DNA from: CBDANO01 sp965197665
Lineage (GTDB): Bacteria; Chloroflexota; Dehalococcoidia; Lucifugimonadales; UBA3495
Assembly (NCBI GenBank): GCA_965197665.1
Contig: CBDANO010000005.1
Span: forward strand, 496,001 to 560,000
Length of the DNA stretch: 64,000 nt
Direction of reading: 5' to 3'
The translations under genes and the position numbers were made by a program. This document shows, one piece after another, positions 16,484-25,599 of the stretch (its first letter is position 1; each line of letters begins with the position of its first letter). Under the pieces are notes generated by a model. The model was given only the letters and a program-made list of their open reading frames with translations, made no database searches and was not told the DNA's origin.

Positions 16484-16924
16484 ATGGATGAACTTGACCG
16501 TAAGATTATAGGCCTATTGCAATCGGACGGACGGGCGTCCAACGCCAAGATCGCTCGAGAGGTGGGGGTGAGCGAAGGCACCGTGCGCAGGAGGCTGCGG
16601 CGGTTGATCCAAGACGACGTAGTAAAGGTAATCGCCGTGCCCAACCTGGAGAAGTTGGGTTACGCTACCACCGCTCTCATCGGCTTGCAGACCGGCCCGG
16701 GCAAATCGGACTCCGTGGCGGACGCCATTGCCAGCCTGGATGCGGCCCACTACGTAGCTATCACCACCGGGGCTTACGACGTGTTCATCTGGGCCGGGTT
16801 GGAGTCGGCAGAGAGCTTGGGCACATTCTTACGGACTAAGATAGGCGTCATCGACGGCGTGCAGCGCACCGAAACCTTCGTCAATCTGGCTATCAAGAAG
16901 CGCACTTACGGCTTGGTCCTATAG
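16484..16924 (+). CDS. Lrp/AsnC-family transcriptional regulator
   Basis: About 146 residues. ATG 16484 is preferred over GTG 16475 because GGAGAG lies 8 bases before it. The N-terminal helix-turn-helix (MDELDRKIIGLLQSDGRASN, then AKIAREVGVSEGTVRRRLRR) binds DNA. The C-terminal RAM domain (from about residue 60, TTALIGLQTGPGKSDSVADA) normally binds amino acids and drives oligomerisation. Targets are unknown, but Lrp proteins usually control their own promoter, and the AT-rich region upstream would suit that. The gene is monocistronic by spacing. Confidence 0.88.
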   Translation: MDELDRKIIGLLQSDGRASNAKIAREVGVSEGTVRRRLRRLIQDDVVKVIAVPNLEKLGYATTALIGLQTGPGKSDSVADAIASLDAAHYVAITTGAYDVFIWAGLESAESLGTFLRTKIGVIDGVQRTETFVNLAIKKRTYGLVL

Positions 16925-16970
16925 CGCAAGACACTCCGAGTTGACTCATCACCTAAGGCTAATCGTCATA

Positions 16971-16998
16971 TTGCAAACCTTCAGCCCTATGCTATAAT
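16971..16998 (+). promoter_or_regulatory. Promoter of the ferredoxin gene
   Basis: TTGCAA at 16971-16976, a 16-bp spacer and a perfect TATAAT at 16993-16998, 76 bases before the ferredoxin start. Confidence 0.6.
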
Positions 16999-17074
16999 TC
17001 TTACGGGTCATCCCCACGGTTTCCCGGCGAGCCCCGGCCCCGAATAGTCCTTGACCCTTAAGGAGCCATGAGCT

Positions 17075-17344
17075 ATGACTTACATCATTACCGAGCCTTG
17101 CGTCGGTGTTAAAGATTCGGCCTGCGTCGATGTCTGCCCCGTGGACTGTATCTACACGCGGGATGAAGACGACATGTACTACATTAGCCCGGACGAGTGT
17201 ATCGACTGCGCCGCGTGTGAGCCGGTCTGCCCGGTAACGGCCATTTTTGCCGAGGACGCCACCCCGCCTCAATTCGCTCCCTACGTCGCGATGAACTACG
17301 ATTACTTCAAGAACAACGACCCGTCGGACTTGAAACGAAAATAG
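17075..17344 (+). CDS. Seven-iron ferredoxin (3Fe-4S/4Fe-4S)
   Basis: A small soluble electron carrier of 89 residues. The cysteine pattern matches the Azotobacter FdI type. Cys9, Cys17 and Cys52 fit the 3Fe-4S cluster, Cys21, Cys42, Cys45 and Cys48 fit the 4Fe-4S cluster, and Cys25 corresponds to the extra free cysteine. The motifs CVDVCPVDCIY and CIDCAACEPVCPVTAIF are textbook. An AAGGAG ribosome site is present. The gene has its own promoter (16971-16998) and terminator (17391-17425), so it is a single-gene unit. Its redox partner cannot be inferred from position. Confidence 0.93.
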   Translation: MTYIITEPCVGVKDSACVDVCPVDCIYTRDEDDMYYISPDECIDCAACEPVCPVTAIFAEDATPPQFAPYVAMNYDYFKNNDPSDLKRK

Positions 17345-17390
17345 TAACCGGCCCACCTTCTTGTCCCCCGTCTATGGACGGAAGTTCGGA

Positions 17391-17425
17391 AAACCTTTAA
17401 GGGGTCAACCCCTTAAAGGTTTTTT
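17391..17425 (+). terminator. Rho-independent terminator after the ferredoxin gene
   Basis: AAACCTTTAAGGGG and CCCCTTAAAGGTTT form a perfect 14-bp stem around TCAA, followed by a T-run to 17425. Confidence 0.9.
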
Positions 17426-17618
17426 ACCGTGAAGCTTGAGGGCCTATGGCTGAAAAATTGATCGTTGGGCTTGGGGTACGAGTGCGGAAAAGCGGATCCG
17501 GCGGCCCGCAGGCACCGGCAATCCCCTATATCTGGTCTAGGCAGCGCATCCCTAATCACCCCTCTATATCGACTCCGCCGCCTTGGGAATCAGGGCGGCC
17601 GGGAGAGGAGCTTGAGCC

Positions 17619-19910
17619 ATGGTTGTCGTAGACTCCACCCCTGAATTCGTGACCGGCGTCTACCAAAAAATGGAGCGAAACCTGGAAACGGTCAGGTCGC
17701 GGCTTAACCGGCCCTTGACCTTGGCCGAAAAGGTGCTATTGGGGCACTTGGACGACCCGGCAGGGGCTGAGTTGAAGCCCGGGGAGAGCCACATTACCCT
17801 CAACCCTGACCGTGTCGGCCATCAGGACGTGACCGGGCAGATGGCTTTGCTCCAGTTCATGCAGTCCGGCAGGTCCCGGACGGCGGTGCCGACCACGGTC
17901 CACTGTGACCATTTGATTCAGGCCCGGGTGGGCGCCTCCTCGGACCTGCAAGACGCTCTCAACGAGAACAATGAGGTCTACCGGTTCCTAGAGTCGGCCT
18001 GCCGTAAATACGGAATCGGATTTTGGAAGCCGGGCAGCGGCATCATCCATCAAGTGGTCCTAGAGAACTACGCCTTTCCCGGCGGGCTGCTCATTGGCAC
18101 CGATTCCCACACTCCCAATGCCGGCGGCTTGGGAATGCTGGCCATCGGCGTGGGTGGCGCCGACGCGGCCGACGTAATGGCCGGGTTGCCTTGGGAGCTA
18201 AGGTACCCAACCCTCATCGGAGTGCGACTGACCGGCGAGCTCCAAGGCTGGACTGCGTCCAAAGACATTATCATCTACTTGGCCGGAGTGTTGACCGTTT
18301 CGGGCGGCACCAACGCCATCATCGAGTACTTTGGGCCGGGTACCCGCAACATAAGCTGTACCGGCAAGGCCACGACAACCAACATGGGGGCCGAGCTTGG
18401 GGCGACGGGAGACATCTACCCTTACGACGAACGCATGGCTACCTACTTGCGGGCCACCCGCCGGGGCGCCTTGGCCGACCTGGCCGACCGGTACCGGCAC
18501 TTGCTAACCGCCGACCCCGAGGTGGAAAAAGACCCGGACCAATTCTTCGACCGTGTCGTGGAGATCGACCTATCCCGGCTGGAGCCCCAAATTACCGGCC
18601 CTCACTCGCCGGACCGGGCCCGGCCCATCTCCGCCTTGGCTAAAGAGGCTGTGGAGAGCGGCTTCCCCGACCGGATCTCAGTGGCTCTCGTAGGAAGTTG
18701 CACCAACTCTTCCTACGAGGACATGAGCCGGGTCGCCGACGTGGCTAGGCAAGCCAAGGCCCGCGGCTTGAACGTGGTTTCGCCGTTCATGCTGACCCCT
18801 GGCTCGGAGCAGGTCAGGGCTACCATAGAAAGGGACGGCCAGCAAGCGGCTGTGGAAGAGATCGGAGGCACCGTGTTGGCCAATGCTTGCGGGCCCTGCA
18901 TCGGCCAGTGGAACAGGCCCGAGGTTCAACGAGGCGAACGGAACACCATAGTCACTTCTTACAACCGCAACTTTCCGGCCCGCAATGACGGCAACGCCGA
19001 AACGATGAATTTCATAGCCAGCCCGGAACTGGCCATGGCCCTGGGCCTAGGGGGCAGGTTGAGCTTCAATCCGTTGACCGATACGCTGGTGGATGTCGAC
19101 GGGCGGGAGTTCAAGTTGGAGGCGCCCCGGCCGGCCCCGGAAGTCCCTCCCGGCGGCTTCGATACGGGGGCCTCCGGCTACGCGCCTCCCCCGGAAGACG
19201 GCGCGGACATAGAAGTATTGATCGACCCCAATAGCAACCGGCTGGAGGCGCTAAGCCCTTGGCCCGCTTGGGACGGGAAAGACTTGACCGACGCTCCGGT
19301 GCTACTTAAAGCCAATGGGAAGTGCACCACGGACCACATATCCCCCGCCGGGCCGTGGCTCCGGTTTCGAGGCCACCTGAGCAACCTTAGCGACAATATG
19401 TTCTTGGGCGCGGTGAACGCCTTTACAGAGGACCCCGGCACCGGCAAGAACCAGCTTTCCGGGGAGCAGGTCCAGCCTATAGTCCAGATAGCCCGGGAAT
19501 ACCAGGCCCAAGGCCTGCAGTGGGTGGCCGTCGGCGATCACAACTACGGCGAGGGCAGCAGCCGGGAACACGCGGCCATGTCGCCCCGGATGTTGGGCGC
19601 CGGGGCGGTCATCACCCGCAGTTTCGCCCGCATCCACGAGACCAATCTAAAGAAGCAGGGGTTACTCCCCCTGACCTTCGAAGACCCCGACGACTATGAC
19701 CGGGTTCGAGAAGACGACCGGTTGAGCCTCATCGGGCTGGCGGATCTGGCGCCCGGCAAGATTTTGCGCTGCGTGCTCAAGCACGCCGACGGCGGCGAAG
19801 AGAGCATCAATCTCCGCCACACGTTGAACGACAGCCAGATCGCGTGGTTCAAAGCCGGATCGGCGATGAACCACATGAAGAACCTGGAGAGGCGGGAAGG
19901 GGGTAAGTAG
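17619..19910 (+). CDS. Aconitate hydratase
   Basis: Interconverts citrate and isocitrate through cis-aconitate in the TCA cycle, using a 4Fe-4S cluster. The 763 residues are close to the mitochondrial-type aconitase length. Substrate and cluster motifs include GTDSHTPNAGGLGMLAIGVG, SCTNSSYEDMSR (first cluster cysteine) and NACGPCIGQW (the other two). The swivel domain near the C-terminus holds VGDHNYGEGSSREHAAMSPR. ATG 17619 has a GAGGAG site. An open frame upstream (17446-17631) has no family match and overlaps, so it is not called. No regulator is adjacent. Confidence 0.95.
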   Translation: MVVVDSTPEFVTGVYQKMERNLETVRSRLNRPLTLAEKVLLGHLDDPAGAELKPGESHITLNPDRVGHQDVTGQMALLQFMQSGRSRTAVPTTVHCDHLIQARVGASSDLQDALNENNEVYRFLESACRKYGIGFWKPGSGIIHQVVLENYAFPGGLLIGTDSHTPNAGGLGMLAIGVGGADAADVMAGLPWELRYPTLIGVRLTGELQGWTASKDIIIYLAGVLTVSGGTNAIIEYFGPGTRNISCTGKATTTNMGAELGATGDIYPYDERMATYLRATRRGALADLADRYRHLLTADPEVEKDPDQFFDRVVEIDLSRLEPQITGPHSPDRARPISALAKEAVESGFPDRISVALVGSCTNSSYEDMSRVADVARQAKARGLNVVSPFMLTPGSEQVRATIERDGQQAAVEEIGGTVLANACGPCIGQWNRPEVQRGERNTIVTSYNRNFPARNDGNAETMNFIASPELAMALGLGGRLSFNPLTDTLVDVDGREFKLEAPRPAPEVPPGGFDTGASGYAPPPEDGADIEVLIDPNSNRLEALSPWPAWDGKDLTDAPVLLKANGKCTTDHISPAGPWLRFRGHLSNLSDNMFLGAVNAFTEDPGTGKNQLSGEQVQPIVQIAREYQAQGLQWVAVGDHNYGEGSSREHAAMSPRMLGAGAVITRSFARIHETNLKKQGLLPLTFEDPDDYDRVREDDRLSLIGLADLAPGKILRCVLKHADGGEESINLRHTLNDSQIAWFKAGSAMNHMKNLERREGGK

Positions 19911-19913
19911 GCC

Positions 19914-20609
19914 CTACCCCAAGTCGTCCAAGCAAGCCCTCAACGGTTTGCTTATGCAGGTGAATATGGGAGTATCCCTCAGGGTATAGGGCCGAGCTTT
20001 AGATTCCCTCAAGTCCGCCACCAAGTCCAGGAAGTTTGCCGGGTCGTCGGACTCAAAGCCCAGCACGAATTCTTGATCATCCAAGCCGAAGGAATATGCC
20101 GTGCTAATCTTGACCCCGGGGTAACGGTGGCCAATGACGAAGTGATCGTTCATCAGCCGCTGTCGTTCCTCTTGAGACAGTTGGTACCAGTCGTGGGTCT
20201 TGACGAAGGGGTAAATGAACAAGTACTTGCGGCCCAGGATACGCATTGTGGACCCGGCGCCTTCCTGCTCCTTGTGCTCATGCTCGTCCACGTAGGGAGA
20301 CCGGCGGGTCATAGACAAATAGGAGTGAGTCACCTCCAGATGGCCGCCCAGCTCGGTGCGGTTTAGCTGGGCCATTAACTGGTTGACGGCCTCCAACTCC
20401 CGGCTAATCTTCCACAGCATGAAGTCCGCGTCGCCTCGGGTGCCCACCAAGCTGTAGCTGCCGATAGCAATGCGGTCCGAAAATTCGGCAACCACTTCGG
20501 AAAACTGCTTCTTGCTGTGCTCCCGCTCCCCCGGCGGCAAGCGGCGCCACTCCGAGGATACCTTGAAGAAGGAGTGTTTGACGAAGTCGCGACTTCCCTC
20601 CGCAACCAT
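19914..20609 (-). CDS. hemQ: Chlorite dismutase-family protein, probable coproheme decarboxylase
   Basis: Probably performs the last step of the coproporphyrin-dependent haem pathway, decarboxylating coproheme to haem b. The 231 residues show the double ferredoxin-like Cld fold. YPFVKTHDWYQLSQEERQRL (residues 133-152) is followed by MNDHFVIGHRYPGVK, where His156 matches the proximal haem ligand position. YSFGLDDQEFVLGFESDDP is also typical. The distal arginine of true chlorite dismutases is not evident, which supports HemQ over detoxification. It converges with the aconitase gene, 3 bases between stops. GTG 20609 is the longest start. Confidence 0.85.
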   Translation of the reverse strand: MVAEGSRDFVKHSFFKVSSEWRRLPPGEREHSKKQFSEVVAEFSDRIAIGSYSLVGTRGDADFMLWKISRELEAVNQLMAQLNRTELGGHLEVTHSYLSMTRRSPYVDEHEHKEQEGAGSTMRILGRKYLFIYPFVKTHDWYQLSQEERQRLMNDHFVIGHRYPGVKISTAYSFGLDDQEFVLGFESDDPANFLDLVADLRESKARPYTLRDTPIFTCISKPLRACLDDLG

Positions 20610-21180
20610 TAGCTATCTCCGTTCCTCCGATCCCGGATTTTCATTAGGCCGCGTTTCAGGGTGCTGACAAGTCCTACCCTGTCTCTACATTTTACCAGGC
20701 CGGACCCAATCCTTGGCCCAAGGCTTAGCAGGGCCTGGAGGTGACGCCGGAATATCCAGCCTCCCATAGCTCGCGCGTCGGCCGGTCCTTCCCCCATGCC
20801 AGGGATTCCTACTTATACCCCACCGGAGGAGCTCGGGCAACCACCTCGGGCTGCGTTGCATTACCGTCTACAGGTGCTAAAATCGTCGAGTATCCCCCGC
20901 ATCGAAATTGGGGCTTGAGGTGGCCTCGTGGCGGCGGTAGATACGGCCGGCTACACCCTGTCCCGGCTGGGCGACCTACCGGGAGGCGAATAAGCGGGCC
21001 GGTCCATTGCTCCCCATGGAATCCGCATCGACTCGCGTGGGGGGAATCCACGCCGCCTACGAAAGTAAGCAACTATTCATTCCATTAAGTAACCCGCCGC
21101 TGCGGGCCACGAGCAATTGCTATGTTTGTTACCATCCCTCAACGCTGGCCCGCCGGTTGAGCCAAACAGGAACCCTTGCT
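20610..21180. other. 571-base intergenic region without a recognisable gene
   Basis: Both strands were read. Open frames here have no family match, no ribosome sites and no codon structure like the neighbours. The HAD gene frame is open back to 21007, but its conserved start is at 21181. Confidence 0.4.
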
Positions 21181-22056
21181 ATGGACCAAAACGTTATCTC
21201 CATACTTTGCGACTGCGACGGCACCCTCTGCCCGGATACGACGGATAAGCTGGTCAGGGAGCTGCGCCTCGACTCGGACCGCTTCTGGCGGTCCGAAGTT
21301 TCCGAGTTGGTAGAAGCGGGTTGGGACCATACCCTAGCCTACCTGAACAAGCTGCTGGCATTGACGGACGGGAGGTCCGTCAACTCGTTATCCAAGGCCG
21401 CGCTGCGGGCCGTAGGGAGCAAGGTGGAATTCTATCCTGGCGCCCTCGACTTCATTCAGCGTATCCGGCGGAAGCTGTCGGAGCACACCGAGTATCATGA
21501 GGCCGGAGTTACCGTCGAGTGGTATATCGTCAGCAGCGGCATAGAGGAGGTGATGCGGGCCTCCAAATTGGGCGGTCTAGCCACCGACATTTTCGGGTGC
21601 GCTTTCGAGTACGCCGCCGACGGCCGGGCCGCCGCGGTCAAGCGGTCGGTAACATTCACCGAGAAGACCAAATTTGTTTATGCTATCAACAAAGGGATAT
21701 ACGGTAGTGAGTTGTACCGGAAGCCTTATCGGGTCAACGACGCTATGAAGCTCGAAGACCGGAGAGTGCCCTTTGAAAATATGGTCTACATAGGCGACGG
21801 CCCCAGCGACATCCCATGTTTTTCCATGATCCGCAAGCTGGGAGGGAAAGCCATCGGAGTCTGGAGGCCGGAGGACGTAGACCTAAGGAGGCCCTACGAG
21901 TTGGCCGAAGGCGATAGGCTGACCGTCGGACCCTACGCGGCCGATTACCGGGAGGGGAGCGACCTGTTCAAGATGCTGTGGCGCATCGTTGAAGGAATCG
22001 CCGACTCCATCCTGGAAAAGCGCGCTCAGCGGCTTCGGGCCGCCCCGGGCCACTAG
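21181..22056 (+). CDS. HAD-superfamily phosphatase
   Basis: A soluble phosphohydrolase of 291 residues counted from ATG 21181, just before the conserved nucleophile block. Motif I is ILCDCDGTL (Asp11 nucleophile, Asp13 general acid). Motif II is within WYIVSSGIEEV near residue 118, and motif IV is MVYIGDGPSDIPCF near residue 205. The layout resembles phosphoserine phosphatase-like HADs with a helical cap. The open frame extends 58 codons upstream without homology. The substrate is unknown. A REP-type hairpin with a T-run (22132-22160) probably ends the transcript. Confidence 0.82.
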   Translation: MDQNVISILCDCDGTLCPDTTDKLVRELRLDSDRFWRSEVSELVEAGWDHTLAYLNKLLALTDGRSVNSLSKAALRAVGSKVEFYPGALDFIQRIRRKLSEHTEYHEAGVTVEWYIVSSGIEEVMRASKLGGLATDIFGCAFEYAADGRAAAVKRSVTFTEKTKFVYAINKGIYGSELYRKPYRVNDAMKLEDRRVPFENMVYIGDGPSDIPCFSMIRKLGGKAIGVWRPEDVDLRRPYELAEGDRLTVGPYAADYREGSDLFKMLWRIVEGIADSILEKRAQRLRAAPGH

Positions 22057-22131
22057 GCGCGGCGACGGCCCCCACATTTGGCACCGGGGCGGCAACCGTT
22101 CGGTCTCTTTGGGCGGTCTCTTCGCCTCTTG

Positions 22132-22160
22132 CTAACCTTCTCCCCGGGGAGAAGGGACTT
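22132..22160 (+). repeat. REP-like type 2 hairpin, possible terminator
   Basis: CTAACCTTCTCCCCGGGGAG followed by AAGGGACTTTTT repeats the element found at 10319 and 10391. Stem TTCTCCCC/GGGGAGAA, then a T-run. It lies between the HAD and ComB-like genes. Confidence 0.6.
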
Positions 22161-22197
22161 TTTACACACCCATTCAAAGATAGGGAGAGGTCCGGCG

Positions 22198-22893
22198 ATG
22201 GAAATAAGGCTAGGCAGCCTGGTCCGGGATGCCAGGGAAGCCGAAGGCGCCGCCATCATCGTGGACGTGTTCCGGGCTTTCACCACTGCGGCCATCGCTT
22301 TCCACCGGGGCGCCGACCGCATCGTGCTGGTCGCGGAGGTAGACGAGGCCCTGGCACTGCACCGTCAGGGGGTGGGGGACTTGCTGATGGGAGAAGTGGA
22401 TGGCAAGCGTCCCGAGGGTTTCGACTACGGCAACTCCCCGTACGAGTTGTCCCGGGCCGACCTATCCGGCAAGGCCATCGTCCAGTCTACCCGGGCCGGG
22501 ACGGTGGGCGCGGCCGCGGCAACCCGCGCCAGCAGCATCTACTTGGGTTCTTTCGTCGTAGCCGGCGCAACAGTCCGGGCGGTGGGTCGAGATAGCCCGT
22601 CCCTGGTCTCCATTATTGCTATGGGAGACCGGGGAGCCCATCGTTCGGACGAAGACGAGCAGTGCGCCCTGTATTTGCGCAATCGGCTGGAGGGAAGGAA
22701 ACCCGACGCCGACGCCGTGCGTAGCCTGGTCTTACAAGGCGGGCAGACCCAGAAGTTCTTCGACGAGGGACAGCCCCAATACCACCCGCAAGACGTCGAG
22801 GCGGCCTTGCGGATCGACCGTTTCCCCTTCGCCATGCGTATAAGCCGGGAGGAGGGCCTGCTGGTAGCGCGGAAGCAAGTAGTCGCCGAATAA
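22198..22893 (+). CDS. ComB-like 2-phosphosulfolactate phosphatase family protein
   Basis: From ATG 22198 (GGGAGAGG upstream) the product is 231 residues, the usual length of the ComB family of Mg-dependent phosphatases. The hallmark is IIVDVFRAFTTAAIAFHRGA near residue 20. A mid-protein block MGEVDGKRPEGFDYGNSPYE and STRAGTVGAAAATRASS follow, as in ComB. In methanogens ComB makes sulfolactate for coenzyme M. In bacteria such as this one the substrate is usually unknown, so only the family is claimed. The open frame extends to 22078 but includes the REP hairpin, arguing against that start. Confidence 0.85.
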   Translation: MEIRLGSLVRDAREAEGAAIIVDVFRAFTTAAIAFHRGADRIVLVAEVDEALALHRQGVGDLLMGEVDGKRPEGFDYGNSPYELSRADLSGKAIVQSTRAGTVGAAAATRASSIYLGSFVVAGATVRAVGRDSPSLVSIIAMGDRGAHRSDEDEQCALYLRNRLEGRKPDADAVRSLVLQGGQTQKFFDEGQPQYHPQDVEAALRIDRFPFAMRISREEGLLVARKQVVAE

Positions 22894-22949
22894 CGGTCAG
22901 AGGCGCTCCCCAGCCGGGACGGTGGTCCTGGCGGGGAGCCAAGGGCTAT

Positions 22950-24140
22950 TTAGCCGCTGGCAAACCGGCCCGGGTCCAAGAACTCCAGTCCCGGGACCTT
23001 CGATTGGCGGTCGAGAATCAGGTCGGCCAGCCCGAAGCTCATGCCGGCGCTCCACAAGATTCCTTTACGTCCGGCCCCGGTGCCCAAGTACAGGTTGGTC
23101 CAGCCGGGCGCTTTGCCTACGATGGGAATGCCGTCGCTGGACAGGGGCCGGAGGCAAGCGGTGTGCTGGACCAGCCGGGCGTCGGAAAGGGAGGGGGCCA
23201 TCTTTAGTAGGTCCCTCATGATCCGGTCCCGGGCCTCCGGCGTGGGCTCTTCATAGAACCCTGCGTCCTCTTCGGTAGTGCCCGCCCAAGTAAGCCCATC
23301 TGGCTTGGTGGCAACGTAATTGCCGTTCCAGTGCAGCGACTTGCTCACCGGAGAGCCGGTGTGCTGCAAGCGGAGTATCTGCCCTTTGAGCGGGGTTACC
23401 GGAATATCTACCCGGCACCAAGTTGAAGCCTCTCCGGTCCACGGGCCCATGGCCAGCACCACAGCCCCCGCCTCCACTCTCCCTCCATCGTAGGTGACTC
23501 CCCCGCACCGGTCGCCTTCGGTGAGCAGGCCGGTAGCGCGGCGCAGCAATACTTCTACGCCGGCGTTCTCCCCGGCTTGGGCGGCGGCAAGGGTATGCCG
23601 GTACGGCTCCACGGCAGCGGAAGCCCCGGCGTAGACCGCTCCCAAGCATTGGGAGTTGGCCATAGGCTCCAATTGGACCACTTGGTCGGCGGTCAGCCAC
23701 TCCACCTGGGAACCCTTTACTTTCTGTTGCCACTTCAGGTCTTCCTGATAGGACACCGCCTCGGATTCGTCGAGGGCCAGCTTTAGCCTTTCACAGGGGT
23801 GGAACTGGTTATCGACGCCCGAGGCTTCTTTAAGCTCTCCGGCGAGGCTGCGGTGGCGCTGTAAGCACCAGAGGCTGAAGTCCAATAGCGGGTACGGGAT
23901 CCCGGCGCCCTCCAGTGATCCCATTTCGCCGAAGGAAAATCCCGAGGCGTGGCTCCCCACCGCATCCTTTTCCAGGAGGGTCACGCTGAGACCTTCCCGG
24001 GCCAGCAAGTAGGCGGTCAGGCACCCGACTATGCCTCCGCCTATGATAGCTACGTCCTTAGCCTTTCCCGCCACCTGCTCCCCTCCGGCGCGCCCAACTT
24101 TTCCTTCGAGAACCGGCCCACAGCGTACCAGGCGCCGCAC
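22950..24140 (-). CDS. FAD-dependent oxidoreductase, DAO family (glycine oxidase-like)
   Basis: Oxidises an amine or amino acid using FAD; the substrate is not predictable. The dinucleotide-binding motif DVAIIGGGIVGCLTAYLLAR begins at about residue 28. It is followed by the second FAD contact SVTLLEKDAVGSHASG and a C-terminal LYLGTGAGRKGILWSAGM block closing the FAD site. The first 22 residues before VAGKAKD look non-native, so the start may be the GTG at about residue 24. A second DAO-family gene lies upstream at 24236-25402 on the same strand but is only distantly similar. The two could share a transcript, although 95 bases separate them. Confidence 0.85.
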   Translation of the reverse strand: MRRLVRCGPVLEGKVGRAGGEQVAGKAKDVAIIGGGIVGCLTAYLLAREGLSVTLLEKDAVGSHASGFSFGEMGSLEGAGIPYPLLDFSLWCLQRHRSLAGELKEASGVDNQFHPCERLKLALDESEAVSYQEDLKWQQKVKGSQVEWLTADQVVQLEPMANSQCLGAVYAGASAAVEPYRHTLAAAQAGENAGVEVLLRRATGLLTEGDRCGGVTYDGGRVEAGAVVLAMGPWTGEASTWCRVDIPVTPLKGQILRLQHTGSPVSKSLHWNGNYVATKPDGLTWAGTTEEDAGFYEEPTPEARDRIMRDLLKMAPSLSDARLVQHTACLRPLSSDGIPIVGKAPGWTNLYLGTGAGRKGILWSAGMSFGLADLILDRQSKVPGLEFLDPGRFASG

Positions 24141-24235
24141 GCCATATCAATCGATAGATCACAAGGTAACCGCGTCCGTCGTTGGCCGCGTGGATAAGGC
24201 ACGTCGGCAACCGAGGCATCTGCGGGCCGCCGGCG

Positions 24236-25402
24236 TCAGGCCAGCACCCGGTAGCGGTAAGACGACGACATAAGGTCTCCCTCCGCGAACCTGGTGAACC
24301 GCAGTTGAGAGATGTCGATAGTCGTGGCTTGGCCGTGAACGATAAGTTCGGCCATCGTGGCCCCGATCATGGGAGACAACTTGAACCCGTGGCCGCTGAA
24401 TCCCACGGCGCAGTACAGACCTTCTATTCCCGGTACCCGGTCCAATATAGGGTGCCAGTCCGGGGTGGTTGTGAACAGACCGGACCAGCCGCCCCGGAAG
24501 TAAGAGTCCTCCATGGCCGGCATTCTCCGAGCCAGCGGGTCCAGAACGTTGGTTACTTCCCCGATTTCCACGCTTTGATTATAGGTCTCGATGTCGCTCT
24601 CCTCGTCCTCGCCGAACCCCACCAGGGTCATGGACGAGCCGTCGGGCCGGAAGGAAAAGGACTGGGCAATGTCCCCCACGGCGGGATGATGCGGCAACTG
24701 GTCCACCGGTCTGGTGAGAGTAGCAATCTGGTGACGGACCGGCACCAGGGGCAAGTCCACGCCCACCTTGGCCATCTCTTGCTTGGACCAAGGCCCGGCG
24801 GCAACCACCACCATCGGAGTCTCCACCCTGCCCTTCTCCGTTGTTACCGCCGCAACCCGGTCCTCGGAGACCTCGATGGTTAGGACCGGAGACCGGAGTT
24901 GGATTTCCGCCCCCATCTCTCTGGCCCTAGAGGCATAGGACGTGGTTACCAAATATGGATCGGCGTAGCCTGATTCCGGTTCCCAAGCAAAGGCCTCGCC
25001 GTCACTCACCTCAATCATCGGTGCCAACTCCTTTAACTCGGCGGCGCTAATCAGAGAGGTATTTATGTTCAGGTCCTGTTGCATCGCAACGTTACGTTCC
25101 AGCCCCGAACGCTCCAGTTCCTCGACTATGACCAAGTACCCGGTCTTGACGAAACCGGAAGACCCGCCGACGGCGTCGTCGAAATTGACGAATACCTCCA
25201 GGCTCTTCCAGGCCATCGAGGCGGTTACCGGGTTTGAATAGTGCATCCGGCATATAGCTTGGGAACGCCCTGTGGAGCCGGAGCCTAGAACGTCCTTTTC
25301 CAGCAATAGCGCATTGGTCATTCCCAATTTGGCCAGATGGTATAGAATGCTACAACCCATGACCCCGCCGCCAATGATTACTATGTCAGCAGTGTTTGTC
25401 AT
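24236..25402 (-). CDS. FAD-dependent oxidoreductase, sarcosine oxidase-like
   Basis: 388 residues with the Rossmann motif DIVIIGGGVMGCSILYHLAK at the N-terminus, then LLLEKDVLGSGSTGRSQAIC, the usual arrangement in sarcosine/dimethylglycine oxidases and the SoxB-like subunit. The C-terminal LYCAVGFSGHGFKLSPMIGA is strongly conserved in that group and closes over FAD. N-demethylation of a methylated amine is the likely chemistry, with transfer to folate or release of formaldehyde. No SoxA/G/D partners are present, so it is probably a monomeric-type enzyme. The ATG at 25402 is a natural start. Confidence 0.87.
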   Translation of the reverse strand: MTNTADIVIIGGGVMGCSILYHLAKLGMTNALLLEKDVLGSGSTGRSQAICRMHYSNPVTASMAWKSLEVFVNFDDAVGGSSGFVKTGYLVIVEELERSGLERNVAMQQDLNINTSLISAAELKELAPMIEVSDGEAFAWEPESGYADPYLVTTSYASRAREMGAEIQLRSPVLTIEVSEDRVAAVTTEKGRVETPMVVVAAGPWSKQEMAKVGVDLPLVPVRHQIATLTRPVDQLPHHPAVGDIAQSFSFRPDGSSMTLVGFGEDEESDIETYNQSVEIGEVTNVLDPLARRMPAMEDSYFRGGWSGLFTTTPDWHPILDRVPGIEGLYCAVGFSGHGFKLSPMIGATMAELIVHGQATTIDISQLRFTRFAEGDLMSSSYRYRVLA

Positions 25403-25498
25403 TCCCGGTTATCCTCTTGGACGGTGATTGAAGCCGAGCGGTGAGCCACTCTTCGAGTAGGGGCGCCTGGGACACTGCCGGTCCCACTCCCGGACAGA

Positions 25499-25549
25499 GT
25501 TTTGGGGTTGGGCCGCCCCCTCGTTGTTGAGACAGCCCAACCCCAAAAC
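25499..25549. terminator. Long inverted repeat, possible bidirectional terminator
   Basis: GTTTTGGGGTTGGGC (25499-25513) and GCCCAACCCCAAAAC (25535-25549) are perfect 15-base complements around a 21-base loop. It lies in the gap between the small membrane protein gene and the oxidase gene. There is no clean T-run on either side. Confidence 0.5.
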
Positions 25550-25599
25550 AAACGTCGGTTGCCGGCGGCGGGCGGAGGTCGACGGCCGCGGTCGAGAAA

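Noticed and set aside
17446..17631. Open frame of 61 codons before the aconitase gene
   Set aside because: No ribosome site, no family match, and it overlaps the aconitase start.
19914..20609. True chlorite dismutase for perchlorate respiration
   Set aside because: Sequence blocks fit the HemQ-like branch and no perchlorate reductase genes are near; haem synthesis is the safer call.
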